Shown in pieces: positions 40,464 through 49,015 of a stretch of 64,000 nucleotides of DNA (position 1 is its first letter; every line of letters starts with the position of its first letter). The stretch lies in NCBI GenBank assembly GCA_965246875.1, contig CBDFFU010000003.1, forward strand, positions 248,001 to 312,000, given 5' to 3'. Under the pieces are notes generated by a model. That model was not told the DNA's origin. It did not search any database and saw only the letters and a program-made list of their open reading frames with translations. This DNA comes from DASWYT01 sp965246875 (GTDB lineage: Bacteria > Pseudomonadota > Alphaproteobacteria > Micavibrionales > SZUA-601). A program made the translations under genes and the position numbers.

Positions 40464-42920
40464 TTGAACGCCGGGCAGTTTTCAGATACCAGTTTATACA
40501 CGACCGGCACGGTATCGGGTGTCGAAACAACGGCACTTGATCCCCTGACACCCATAACAACATCGCCTGCACCGATTGATGTTGCAGCAACAACAGCGAC
40601 AGCCAGCACGCCTACCGCCGCCGCCACGACGGCTGGCCGTACCTTTAGCACCTTGCTACTGGATACATCTGTCGGGGCGGCCGCCGTCGGTACAGCGGCG
40701 GCTGTTGCAGTGGTCGCGGCCAGCAGTGGCGGCGGTGGTGGTAGCAATGATGCAACTGGCAGCTCGTCCGGTGCCACGGATTATTTTAATCGTGCCTCTT
40801 TACCGAACACAGCCACACCAGCCAGTTTCGTCGATGCAGAATTTAATGCGTCGCGTCTGGGTGGCCTCGGCAAAATCAATGCACAATACGCTTATGCCAA
40901 GGGGCTGTCAGGTGCCGGCGTTAAAATCGGGTTTCAGGACTGGTTTACCAATGATCAAACTACAAATGCCGAACTCTCCTCGCGCGTTGTCTATCGCAAC
41001 CTGAACATTTCGGGCGACACTGCGTTTCTTGCAAACGACTGTTACCTGTCTAATAACGATCCTGAAGCCTGCGACCACGGCGGGTCTGTCATGGGCTATG
41101 CCGCCAATGCGCGCAACGGGTTAGGGACATTAGGCGTGGCTTATGGCGCCAATTTGATGATGAACAGCGTCCGCGGCACAGCGAATATGCGCGTGCTGGC
41201 TGATCAGGGCGCAAACATTGTCAATTTCAGCTGTGGCGGCTGTGGTGAAAACACCGATGTTGCCTTGTTTAACAGTCTGCAATATCTCGCAAATCATAAT
41301 GTGTTGATGACATCAGCCACGGGCAATGAAGGCTATACCAGCCCAACCTTTGACACACCGGCCTATTATGCCAACTTGCTGGATTACAGCTTGCTGGCCG
41401 TCACCGGTGTCGAAGAGGTGAACGGCGCGCTGGTCAACAGTTACAACAACTGTGGTGTACAAAAAGAATTCTGCCTGACCGCGTATGCCGATACAGGTAC
41501 ATCATTCGCGGCCCCACAAGTAGCCGGGGCCGCTGCATTGATCAAAGAAGGCTGGAGTTATTTAACAGCCAAGCAAATCGGCCAAATTTTGTTATATTCT
41601 GCCAAAGATATCGGTGCGGCAGGTGTTGATACGGTGTATGGTCATGGCTTGCTGGATCTGCAGGCTGCTGTTGGTCCCATTGGCAGTGTAACGGTCGCAA
41701 GCCGGCTTGGGTCTACGACCAGTTTTGCTCCATCGACAATCACGCAAAATCAATCTTCCGCTTTTGGTAACGCGTTTGCCGCATCCACAAATGCCAAAGG
41801 AAATGTTGTTGCCATTGACTCGTTTGGCCGTGATTTTGCCATTAAACCGCAAGATAATATGGTGATGGCCAAGGCTTATCGCTTTACGTCTGACACGCTC
41901 AATAATTTTGGCCGCAACCCGAATGCCCTACGACCCGTCAAGGTCAACGACGCCTTGTCCCTGTCATTCAGCCGTCAGGATAATACCCAAGGGACAACGG
42001 ATATTCTCGGCTTCGCTGAATATAAAATTACGCCAACAGCCCTGTATAAAATGGGCTTTGCGACAGACATGAGCCGCCTGGAAGACATGACGGAAAACGA
42101 CCCAACGCAAACCTTTAACAAAGCCAATTTTATCTCGACCGATATTTTCCAAAACGGCTTTCTGCATATGTCAGATAACAATCAGGTTTTCAATCAATCC
42201 ATCACACTCAACCCTGATGCTAAATTCAAGACAACAGTGAGCACGTATTATTCGCAGAACAATAACACGGCAAATTATTTCAATCCGACGTCAAATGGCA
42301 TTACCAGCGACTTTTCATCGTCTATTATCAACACGCAATATGCACCGGCGGACAATATGACTGTCAATTTCAAAAATGGTGTGACGCATGAATTCAATTC
42401 TGTCCTGGGCATGCAAACCTCCGGTAGTTTTGCCATGGCAGACGGTGCGAATACCTATTTTACCGGATTTGATGTCGGCTATAACATCACTCCCCATTGG
42501 AGCGTATCAGGCTCGTATTTATTTGGTGTGACAAAGGCCAAGCCATCAGCGGCCTCCGCCTTTACCGATATTTCCGATATCATGTCTGACAGTTTTGCTT
42601 TGACCGCTACGCGCACAGAATTACTGGGTCATGACAGTTTAAGCCTGTCGGTCGGTCAGCCGACCCGTGTCCGTTCTGGCGCTGCGTCCGGCCTGACACA
42701 AACCGTCGATCATAACACGGGTGCTATTAGCACCGCTGCATTCCAGCAGGATATGGTTCCCACTGGCCGGACACTGGAACTGCAGGCCGCTTATCAGACA
42801 GCCCTCAGCGATGACATCGCTATGAACTTTGCGGTTAAATACGAAAACCAGCCCTATCAACAAGCGGACATGCCAGCTGATGCATCAGGCCTGCTCAAAT
42901 TCGTTTATCGCTGGAATTGA
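40464..42920 (+). CDS. Subtilisin-like (S8) autotransporter protease, lacks its signal peptide in frame
   Basis: 818 aa from a TTG codon. The S8 domain has Asp159 (KIGFQDW), His205 (DHGGSVMG), oxyanion Asn288 (TGNEG) and Ser347 (GTSFAAPQVAG). A hydrophobic Ala/Val stretch (70-86) is followed by a Gly/Ser linker before the domain. The last 280 residues or so are beta-rich and end LLKFVYRWN, consistent with an outer-membrane autotransporter barrel. The open frame extends upstream of the TTG to 40425 without an ATG. The true start lies in the other frame at 40138, so expression needs a -1 frameshift, or the gene is damaged. Confidence 0.85.
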   Translation: MNAGQFSDTSLYTTGTVSGVETTALDPLTPITTSPAPIDVAATTATASTPTAAATTAGRTFSTLLLDTSVGAAAVGTAAAVAVVAASSGGGGGSNDATGSSSGATDYFNRASLPNTATPASFVDAEFNASRLGGLGKINAQYAYAKGLSGAGVKIGFQDWFTNDQTTNAELSSRVVYRNLNISGDTAFLANDCYLSNNDPEACDHGGSVMGYAANARNGLGTLGVAYGANLMMNSVRGTANMRVLADQGANIVNFSCGGCGENTDVALFNSLQYLANHNVLMTSATGNEGYTSPTFDTPAYYANLLDYSLLAVTGVEEVNGALVNSYNNCGVQKEFCLTAYADTGTSFAAPQVAGAAALIKEGWSYLTAKQIGQILLYSAKDIGAAGVDTVYGHGLLDLQAAVGPIGSVTVASRLGSTTSFAPSTITQNQSSAFGNAFAASTNAKGNVVAIDSFGRDFAIKPQDNMVMAKAYRFTSDTLNNFGRNPNALRPVKVNDALSLSFSRQDNTQGTTDILGFAEYKITPTALYKMGFATDMSRLEDMTENDPTQTFNKANFISTDIFQNGFLHMSDNNQVFNQSITLNPDAKFKTTVSTYYSQNNNTANYFNPTSNGITSDFSSSIINTQYAPADNMTVNFKNGVTHEFNSVLGMQTSGSFAMADGANTYFTGFDVGYNITPHWSVSGSYLFGVTKAKPSAASAFTDISDIMSDSFALTATRTELLGHDSLSLSVGQPTRVRSGAASGLTQTVDHNTGAISTAAFQQDMVPTGRTLELQAAYQTALSDDIAMNFAVKYENQPYQQADMPADASGLLKFVYRWN

Positions 42921-43101
42921 TGCCGTAATAACGTATATCAGAGACGGCCAATGGGGTTCTTAACAAAACCTTTATCTCTAGAGCGCAGGATAAAATAACC
43001 GTGTTCTGTCCCCAAGATTGAGATGCCAATATGGTTGTCATCACATGATGATCGGCGATATAATCACAGTTTAATTTCGACAAGGTCTATAAGCAACACC
43101 C

Positions 43102-44244
43102 ATGGCTGATGATAAAAAATTAGACGGTTTCGTTGTCTGGGCCATGATCATGGGCGCCATTGCGGGACTGTTAGCGTTGCTCTGGTGGCTGCTCGGCGAT
43201 CAAATCGCCAGCGGCACACGCTGGGTACGCGTCGGCGAATTGTACATCATCAGTTTTTTTACTGACAAATATGAACCGATGCGTCATTTCCTGATCAGCG
43301 TGCCGGTTGGTCAGATCAACTTCAAGCAATTCGTCCAGATGAACGATATCGTTCTCAGTGTTTTGCGTTATCCCATGATGGCTATTATTGGTTTCATGGG
43401 TTGGCGTGCTTATACGATGGACAACAAAAATCCGTTTATGCGAAAGTTTGATCTGGAAGGCCTGACTCAGGAACATGCTGCTGGGTTTCCGGTTATCCGC
43501 CCCATCACCAAATTTAATCCCCTCAAAGAAAACTCCCGTCAACAAGGTGACGCCGTGCCGGCAAAACTGCCGCCCTTTGCTGAAGCCCTGATGCCCGAAG
43601 AATGGGTGGCCTATTGTGATGTGCCCATTACCGATGGTTTGCCAGATCGTGACGCTGCCCGTCGCGCGTTTTTGCCGCAATTGGGCAAACGCTGGCAAGG
43701 GGCCTTAACTCTGCCGCCCTACGCGCAAGCCTTGTTCGCGGCCTTTGCGATGAAGGCTGGTGGCAAGCGCACCGAAAGCGATGATTTTCTAGGCGAACTC
43801 GCCACCTATTGGGAGCCTGATGGCAAGGGCAAGGGTGGTGGCCGTCTGGTCTTGCCGAAGGAAATGAAAGACCAAATCCGCGAAACGATCCAGGATCCGA
43901 AACTGGGCCGTGTGCTGGAAAAAATTGCCGCGCAACATGCCTTTACCACGTGTGCCCTGTTACGCTGTTTGCAATTCGCACGCGACCAGGGCGGCGTGTT
44001 GGCACCGGCACAATTTGTCTGGCTGCGCGCCGTCGATCGCATGTTGTGGTATCCCCTCAATAATCTGGGCCGTAACGCTGTGCATATCGAAGCGGCTGGC
44101 GCCATCACGCATTACCGCGCCGAAAAATCAGCCAACAAACCGATTCCCAATCCGCAACTTGATCCGGCGGTTGATGGGCTGTTTAGTTTTATCAATACTA
44201 ATAGTGTCACCCATTATCCACCCAAAGATTACAACGCAAAATAA
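43102..44244 (+). CDS. dotM: Type IVB secretion coupling-complex protein DotM/IcmP
   Basis: 380 aa. Membrane helices at about 10-32 and 88-102 are followed by a cytoplasmic domain. GFPVIRPITKFNPLKENSRQ, LMPEEWVAYCDVPIT, HAFTTCALLRCLQFARDQGG and RMLWYPLNNLGRNAVHIEAAG are characteristic DotM segments. In Legionella DotM binds acidic effector signals and works with DotL in delivering substrates to the Dot/Icm channel. It is followed closely by a small gene and dotL, so these form a coupling operon. No other dot/icm genes are in the window. Confidence 0.9.
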   Translation: MADDKKLDGFVVWAMIMGAIAGLLALLWWLLGDQIASGTRWVRVGELYIISFFTDKYEPMRHFLISVPVGQINFKQFVQMNDIVLSVLRYPMMAIIGFMGWRAYTMDNKNPFMRKFDLEGLTQEHAAGFPVIRPITKFNPLKENSRQQGDAVPAKLPPFAEALMPEEWVAYCDVPITDGLPDRDAARRAFLPQLGKRWQGALTLPPYAQALFAAFAMKAGGKRTESDDFLGELATYWEPDGKGKGGGRLVLPKEMKDQIRETIQDPKLGRVLEKIAAQHAFTTCALLRCLQFARDQGGVLAPAQFVWLRAVDRMLWYPLNNLGRNAVHIEAAGAITHYRAEKSANKPIPNPQLDPAVDGLFSFINTNSVTHYPPKDYNAK

Positions 44245-44255
44245 AAGGTTTCCTG

Positions 44256-44789
44256 ATGTTCGCTTCTCCGCTCTCTGCCGCACCGCTTAGTGTGCCACCA
44301 AGTGTCACCGTTCGCGGCCAGGCCCTGATCCTGTTTTTGCCACAGGCCGATAGCCAAACCGTGTGGCGTTTCGATCTGGATAGTTTGACCGATCATGCCT
44401 TTCGCCTCACCGGGCGCGATGGCTATTACGAACTGACCCTGACGGATACCACTGGGCTCGACATGATGCTGATGCGATTTCTGGACAAACAGGATGCCAA
44501 TGCGTTTCTACACGCTATTCACACAGCGTTGCAAAATAGTTCGGCCGGCACTGATTTGATACCGGCTTCGGCAGCCGGTTCCTGTAAGATGACCCGCTGC
44601 ACACAGGGTGTCCGTCGCAAACTGACATTCTGGCGCGTCATTGCCTTGATCGGTTTGGCTGCATTACTGTGGGGCTTGCTCAGCCCAATTCCATTTCGCG
44701 TTTGGCACCTTGCCAACACGCCGGATCCTTTAACAGCGGCATTGCCAAGTGGTGTCCCGCTGGATGCCGACAGTGTTTTGCCACGCTAA
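44256..44789 (+). CDS. Hypothetical protein between dotM and dotL
   Basis: 177 aa. An N-terminal soluble part (residues 15-90, beta-rich, VTVRGQALILFLPQADSQTV; FDLDSLTDHAFRLTGRDGYY) is followed by one membrane helix at about 127-146. It starts 11 bases after dotM and ends 25 bases before dotL. I do not recognise the family. The context suggests an accessory subunit of the coupling complex. Confidence 0.65.
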   Translation: MFASPLSAAPLSVPPSVTVRGQALILFLPQADSQTVWRFDLDSLTDHAFRLTGRDGYYELTLTDTTGLDMMLMRFLDKQDANAFLHAIHTALQNSSAGTDLIPASAAGSCKMTRCTQGVRRKLTFWRVIALIGLAALLWGLLSPIPFRVWHLANTPDPLTAALPSGVPLDADSVLPR

Positions 44790-44814
44790 TTAATTTTCGA
44801 AGTGATCGCCGACA

Positions 44815-47544
44815 ATGGTTTTAAATTACCGCAAACATCAACCGAACATCTCGAAAGAGATCATGAAGGATGCGCGCGGTGATTTCCCCCAGATTCGGGA
44901 TAAACTGCGCCGCAAAGACATCTCGCTGATCATTTTTGCCGTGTCGGCGATCTTTTTAATCTTTCCCATGATTTTACAAATCAGTGAAGTCATTGTGATT
45001 TGCTGTGCGTTGTATTTCTGGTGGCTGCATAAAAAACCTGAAGCCGTACCATTCAAAATGCCGAAGACGGCGAACCGGATCGACCCCGCCAACAAAACAC
45101 CGGGCAGTGGCAAGCCCAAATCCGCCGAAGGGATTCTCTTTCTCGGTAATGACGATGCAACGGGCCAGGAAATCTGGTTCAACAACTCTGATGCCAGAAC
45201 ACATATCTTGTATCTGGGGACAACCGGTTCAGGGAAAACCGAAGGCTTGAAAGCCATGGTCACCAACGCGTTGGGTTGGGGGTCCGGTTTTATTTACATT
45301 GACGGGAAAGCCGATACAGCGTTATGGGGAGCTTTATCGGCATTGGCGCGACGCTATGGCCGTGACGATGATCTGCTTGTTCTCAACTACATGACAGGCA
45401 ACAGTGACAAAGGCTCGATCTCGAATTCGATCAACCCGTTTGCGCTCGGCTCTGCATCTTATTTGACCAACCTGCTCGTCTCCCTCATGCCCGATACGGG
45501 CGGCGATAATGCGATGTGGAAAGACCGCGCTGTCGCGCTGATGAGTGTGGTCATGCCGGTCTTGACCTGGAAGCGGGACGAGCAGGAAATCCCCCTCAGC
45601 ATCAATCTTATCCGTGATGAATTGCAATTGCGCAGCATTGTGACCGCGTCACGCGACAAAAATATTCCTGATGCCTTGCGGCGTAACCTGAACAGTTACC
45701 TGGCCGAACTGTCCGGTTATCGCGACGAGTTTTTCAACGATGACGGCTCTCCGCGGTCAGGCCCGAACGGCCAGGCCAATGACACGTCGACGACAGAACA
45801 GCAACATGGTTATTTGACCATGCAGTTTACCAAACAGATGCAATCGCTGAGCGGTGACTATGGCTATATCTTTTTAAATCCGCATGCCGATATCGACATC
45901 ATGGATGTCGTGCTCAATCGCCGCATCCTGGTCACACTGATTCCAGCCCTGGAAAAATCCGCTGACGAAGCGGCCAATTTGGGTAAAATCGTTGCGTCCA
46001 TGCTCAAGGGGATGATGGGGGCCACACTTGGATCGCAGGTCGAAGGCGATACCGACATGGCGCTGGAAAACCGCCCGACCAACGCACCGACACCGTTTAT
46101 GGCGGTGTTTGATGAGGTCGGGTATTACGCCACATCCGGGATGGCCGTCATGGCCGCGCAAGCGCGGTCGCTGGGCTTCTCCCTCGTCTTTGCTGGTCAG
46201 GATTTGCCGGCGTTGGAAAAACGGATCAAGGAAGAAGCGCGCTCCATTACGGCCAACTGTAACATCAAAATTTTCGGCAAGCTGGAAGACCCGACCCAGA
46301 CCAAGGAATTTTTTGAAAAAACCGTTGGCAAAGCCCTGGTTTTGGAATCAGCCAGCCGCAAGGAGGTCAAAACCATTTTGGGATCCAAAGTCTACCTGGA
46401 TACCGACCAGTTCAATTTGCAGGCGCGCGACAAAGCCGATTACGACGATCTGAAAGGCTACACCGAAGGTCAGGCCGTCGTGTGTTTCGGTGACCATCTG
46501 GTGCGCGCGAAAATGTTTTTCTCCAATCCGGGGAAAATCAAATCGCTGCGCGTCAACCGCTTTATCCCGATGGAGCATCCCGATCCGTTGGGCAAACGCG
46601 GCAGCCGCGATGTCGAAGCGGTGTTGGAACGGTTCCGGGATAAACACTGGACGGCTGAAAATGCGCACGATGTCAAAGACCCGCCACGCGTCATTGCGGA
46701 ATTGGCCGAAGGGTTTGCCATGGCGCGCGAACAACGCCGCGGCCTGGTGGAATCCGGTGCCTATGCTTTAACCTGGATGGCTTATCAGGAAGGTCATCTG
46801 AAAAAAGAAGATGTGCCGGATCCGGCGGTCGAAAAACCGGCAGTTGTTGAAAAAGCGGAGGTCACGCCTGCTCTCGCGACGCCAATGCCGGAAACCAAAC
46901 TCAATACGATGCCAGATCTAACAGCCAGCAAAGAGCCGGAACCGGTTACAGCCGCGGCGCGCCCAACTGTGATGAGTGCACCAGCTGCGCCAGCAAAATC
47001 AAAAACGCCCGTGCGCACCGAACCGACACGCGACGCCGAACCTGTTGCCTCAAGCAATACGGCCATCGATGACAAAGCCGCCAGTGCGACCGCTGAGTCC
47101 GTTAGCTGGGGTGATTTTTTAAAGGGTGAAACACCGGCTACTGTTGCCGCCAAAAAACAGAATGCACCAGCTGTGGCTGATAAAGAAGACCCGACCGTTG
47201 ACGACATGTCGCCCGAAGCCAAAGCCGCCATTGAAAAAGGCACGCAAGAAACCATGAGCTGGGCCGCGTTGATGGGCGAAGAAAAACCAAAAGCCGAACC
47301 CGCCCCAGCTGCACCCGCTAGCACGGCACCCATTATTCCACAGACAAGCTTTGGCTATGGCGGTTATGGCGGCGGCATCTCCTATGCCCAAACCAGCAAC
47401 ACAAAACCGGTGGCACCGGATACAGCTGAAACCCCGGCAAGACCGACAATCCCCTCCGTCACAGACAACGCCCCCGGCGAAAAAGCAAAAACACCAAGCG
47501 ACGACGCGACGGCGGAAACGATTAACTGGAAAGATTTGTTGTAG
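44815..47544 (+). CDS. dotL: Type IVB secretion coupling ATPase DotL/IcmO
   Basis: 909 aa. Two N-terminal membrane helices (37-72) lead to a VirD4/TraD-like ATPase with Walker A GTTGSGKT at 135-142 and Walker B FMAVFDE at 428-434. After about residue 650 comes a long Ala/Pro/Thr/Glu-rich disordered tail. In the tail a motif occurs three times: ESVSWGDFLKGE (761-772), ETMSWAALMGEE (812-823) and ETINWKDLL at the very end (901-909). In Legionella the DotL C-terminus binds the adaptor proteins IcmS/IcmW and others; these motifs could be adaptor sites (inference). Confidence 0.93.
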   Translation: MVLNYRKHQPNISKEIMKDARGDFPQIRDKLRRKDISLIIFAVSAIFLIFPMILQISEVIVICCALYFWWLHKKPEAVPFKMPKTANRIDPANKTPGSGKPKSAEGILFLGNDDATGQEIWFNNSDARTHILYLGTTGSGKTEGLKAMVTNALGWGSGFIYIDGKADTALWGALSALARRYGRDDDLLVLNYMTGNSDKGSISNSINPFALGSASYLTNLLVSLMPDTGGDNAMWKDRAVALMSVVMPVLTWKRDEQEIPLSINLIRDELQLRSIVTASRDKNIPDALRRNLNSYLAELSGYRDEFFNDDGSPRSGPNGQANDTSTTEQQHGYLTMQFTKQMQSLSGDYGYIFLNPHADIDIMDVVLNRRILVTLIPALEKSADEAANLGKIVASMLKGMMGATLGSQVEGDTDMALENRPTNAPTPFMAVFDEVGYYATSGMAVMAAQARSLGFSLVFAGQDLPALEKRIKEEARSITANCNIKIFGKLEDPTQTKEFFEKTVGKALVLESASRKEVKTILGSKVYLDTDQFNLQARDKADYDDLKGYTEGQAVVCFGDHLVRAKMFFSNPGKIKSLRVNRFIPMEHPDPLGKRGSRDVEAVLERFRDKHWTAENAHDVKDPPRVIAELAEGFAMAREQRRGLVESGAYALTWMAYQEGHLKKEDVPDPAVEKPAVVEKAEVTPALATPMPETKLNTMPDLTASKEPEPVTAAARPTVMSAPAAPAKSKTPVRTEPTRDAEPVASSNTAIDDKAASATAESVSWGDFLKGETPATVAAKKQNAPAVADKEDPTVDDMSPEAKAAIEKGTQETMSWAALMGEEKPKAEPAPAAPASTAPIIPQTSFGYGGYGGGISYAQTSNTKPVAPDTAETPARPTIPSVTDNAPGEKAKTPSDDATAETINWKDLL

Positions 47545-47698
47545 TTCTGAGGCCGGATATGAGAAGTTAGAATTATTGTACGTCTCGATCCAAGTTGATT
47601 GTCGCCTTTCATAGCGATCCAACTTTTAAAATAACACACATCATCGCATAGATTATGAAATAACTTTACTTAATGTGATTATTTGTTATAACAGTTAT

Positions 47699-48217
47699 AT
47701 GAACCAGATTATTTTTCACAACATTACGACCCATTTTCGCACATCAGACATGATCATGACTGAATTACGTAACGACATGCGTCTTTATAAAAATCAGAAG
47801 ATCAATATCTCTTTCAGTGAAAGCCATCCGATGGAGCAGCTGCCGACGACGCTTCCATTCAAGCAAGATATGCGACAATTAGGCTGGATGAGTCGTTTTT
47901 ATGGATGCCCTGACGATAGCACACGGCCACGCGTTGAATTGATCGCCGATCGCACCGATTTGGAAAATCAATTTAAAATGAATATCGTCGCTTGCACCTC
48001 ATATGCCGCACAATATGAAGCTGCTTTGACCATCATGCGCGATGACCGCATCTGCGAGATTTCAAAAGAACGTCTCAGTGACATCCGTAGATACGGCGAT
48101 AGCCCTGAAAAGCGGCTTCGCAAACAAAAGACTTTAGTTAACGCCATCATGGCAAAATTTGCGGGGCAGCCCATCCGCCCACCCTCTATTTTTCAATTTC
48201 CGCAATCGCCGAACTAA
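47699..48217 (+). CDS. Hypothetical protein
   Basis: 172 aa from the ATG at 47699, soluble and mixed charged. LPFKQDMRQLGWMSRFYGCP and ERLSDIRRYGDSPEKRLRKQ stand out; the C-terminus is Pro-rich. No family recognised. It follows dotL by about 150 bases; an effector or accessory role is possible but unsupported. Confidence 0.5.
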   Translation: MNQIIFHNITTHFRTSDMIMTELRNDMRLYKNQKINISFSESHPMEQLPTTLPFKQDMRQLGWMSRFYGCPDDSTRPRVELIADRTDLENQFKMNIVACTSYAAQYEAALTIMRDDRICEISKERLSDIRRYGDSPEKRLRKQKTLVNAIMAKFAGQPIRPPSIFQFPQSPN

Positions 48218-48277
48218 AGCTTGACCTCACGGCCCCACTGTAAAAACCTTTAAGCAAATTATAGCTATTTCAAATAC

Positions 48278-48862
48278 TCACGGTTGCAAAAATCTTTTAC
48301 CTGACAAACTCGTCGCCGGATCATCATTGAGTTTCGGCAAATCAAGCAGTTCTCCCCAGCGGCCAGCCGTCGGTTTGCAGCCATGCGTCAATTCGTATTT
48401 CTGGGATGCAAGCATGACCAGCCGTTCGGTCATTTTCAAGGCATATTTGGTTGGCTGCCTGTCTTTGTTATAAGGTCCTGTTGGATCCATAAATTCAACT
48501 GGCCAGCCGTCGCCTTTGTGCGAAAACACGCATGCTGTGTCGAGGTTCGTAAATATCTTCAGCTGTGGCACGTCATACCTAACCACGTATATATTTGTAT
48601 CATCCGCCGCTGTCTGCCCTTCAACGTATACCTCAAATCGCTTTGCTTGCATTTTCAGAACGTCTTCTGCATCCTCGTTATCCAGAGGCGTATCTGTCCA
48701 GCGTTCGGATTGCAGCACGTCACGCTGCAGGACTGACAGCTGCAGGCCACTGACAGTTGTTTCCGTCAGGCGAAATTTCTCGTCGTATACATCGCGGACA
48801 AGCTTGCCCGCAGCATAAAGCATGTCGTTCGCCCCACGGCGCATATTGCTTAAAATAGACAT
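48278..48862 (-). CDS. Hypothetical protein
   Basis: 194 aa, soluble. NMRRGANDMLYAAGKLVRDV at the start and FEVYVEGQTAADDTNIYVVR in the middle. The C-terminal half (KYALKMTERLVMLASQKYEL) is helical. No family recognised. Isolated gene, convergent with 47699-48217. Confidence 0.5.
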   Translation of the reverse strand: MSILSNMRRGANDMLYAAGKLVRDVYDEKFRLTETTVSGLQLSVLQRDVLQSERWTDTPLDNEDAEDVLKMQAKRFEVYVEGQTAADDTNIYVVRYDVPQLKIFTNLDTACVFSHKGDGWPVEFMDPTGPYNKDRQPTKYALKMTERLVMLASQKYELTHGCKPTAGRWGELLDLPKLNDDPATSLSGKRFLQP

Positions 48863-49015
48863 ACGTTCGTCCCTCCAGACTTTTTCTTATGTATAACTTA
48901 TATCGCTACTAGCATCAATTGGTTATTTTATATATGACTTCGCACCGCAGCATGACTTTACGCACCAAATCCGTTAACCTCTTGCCATTCCAAACACACA
49001 GAAATGCCGATTGCC

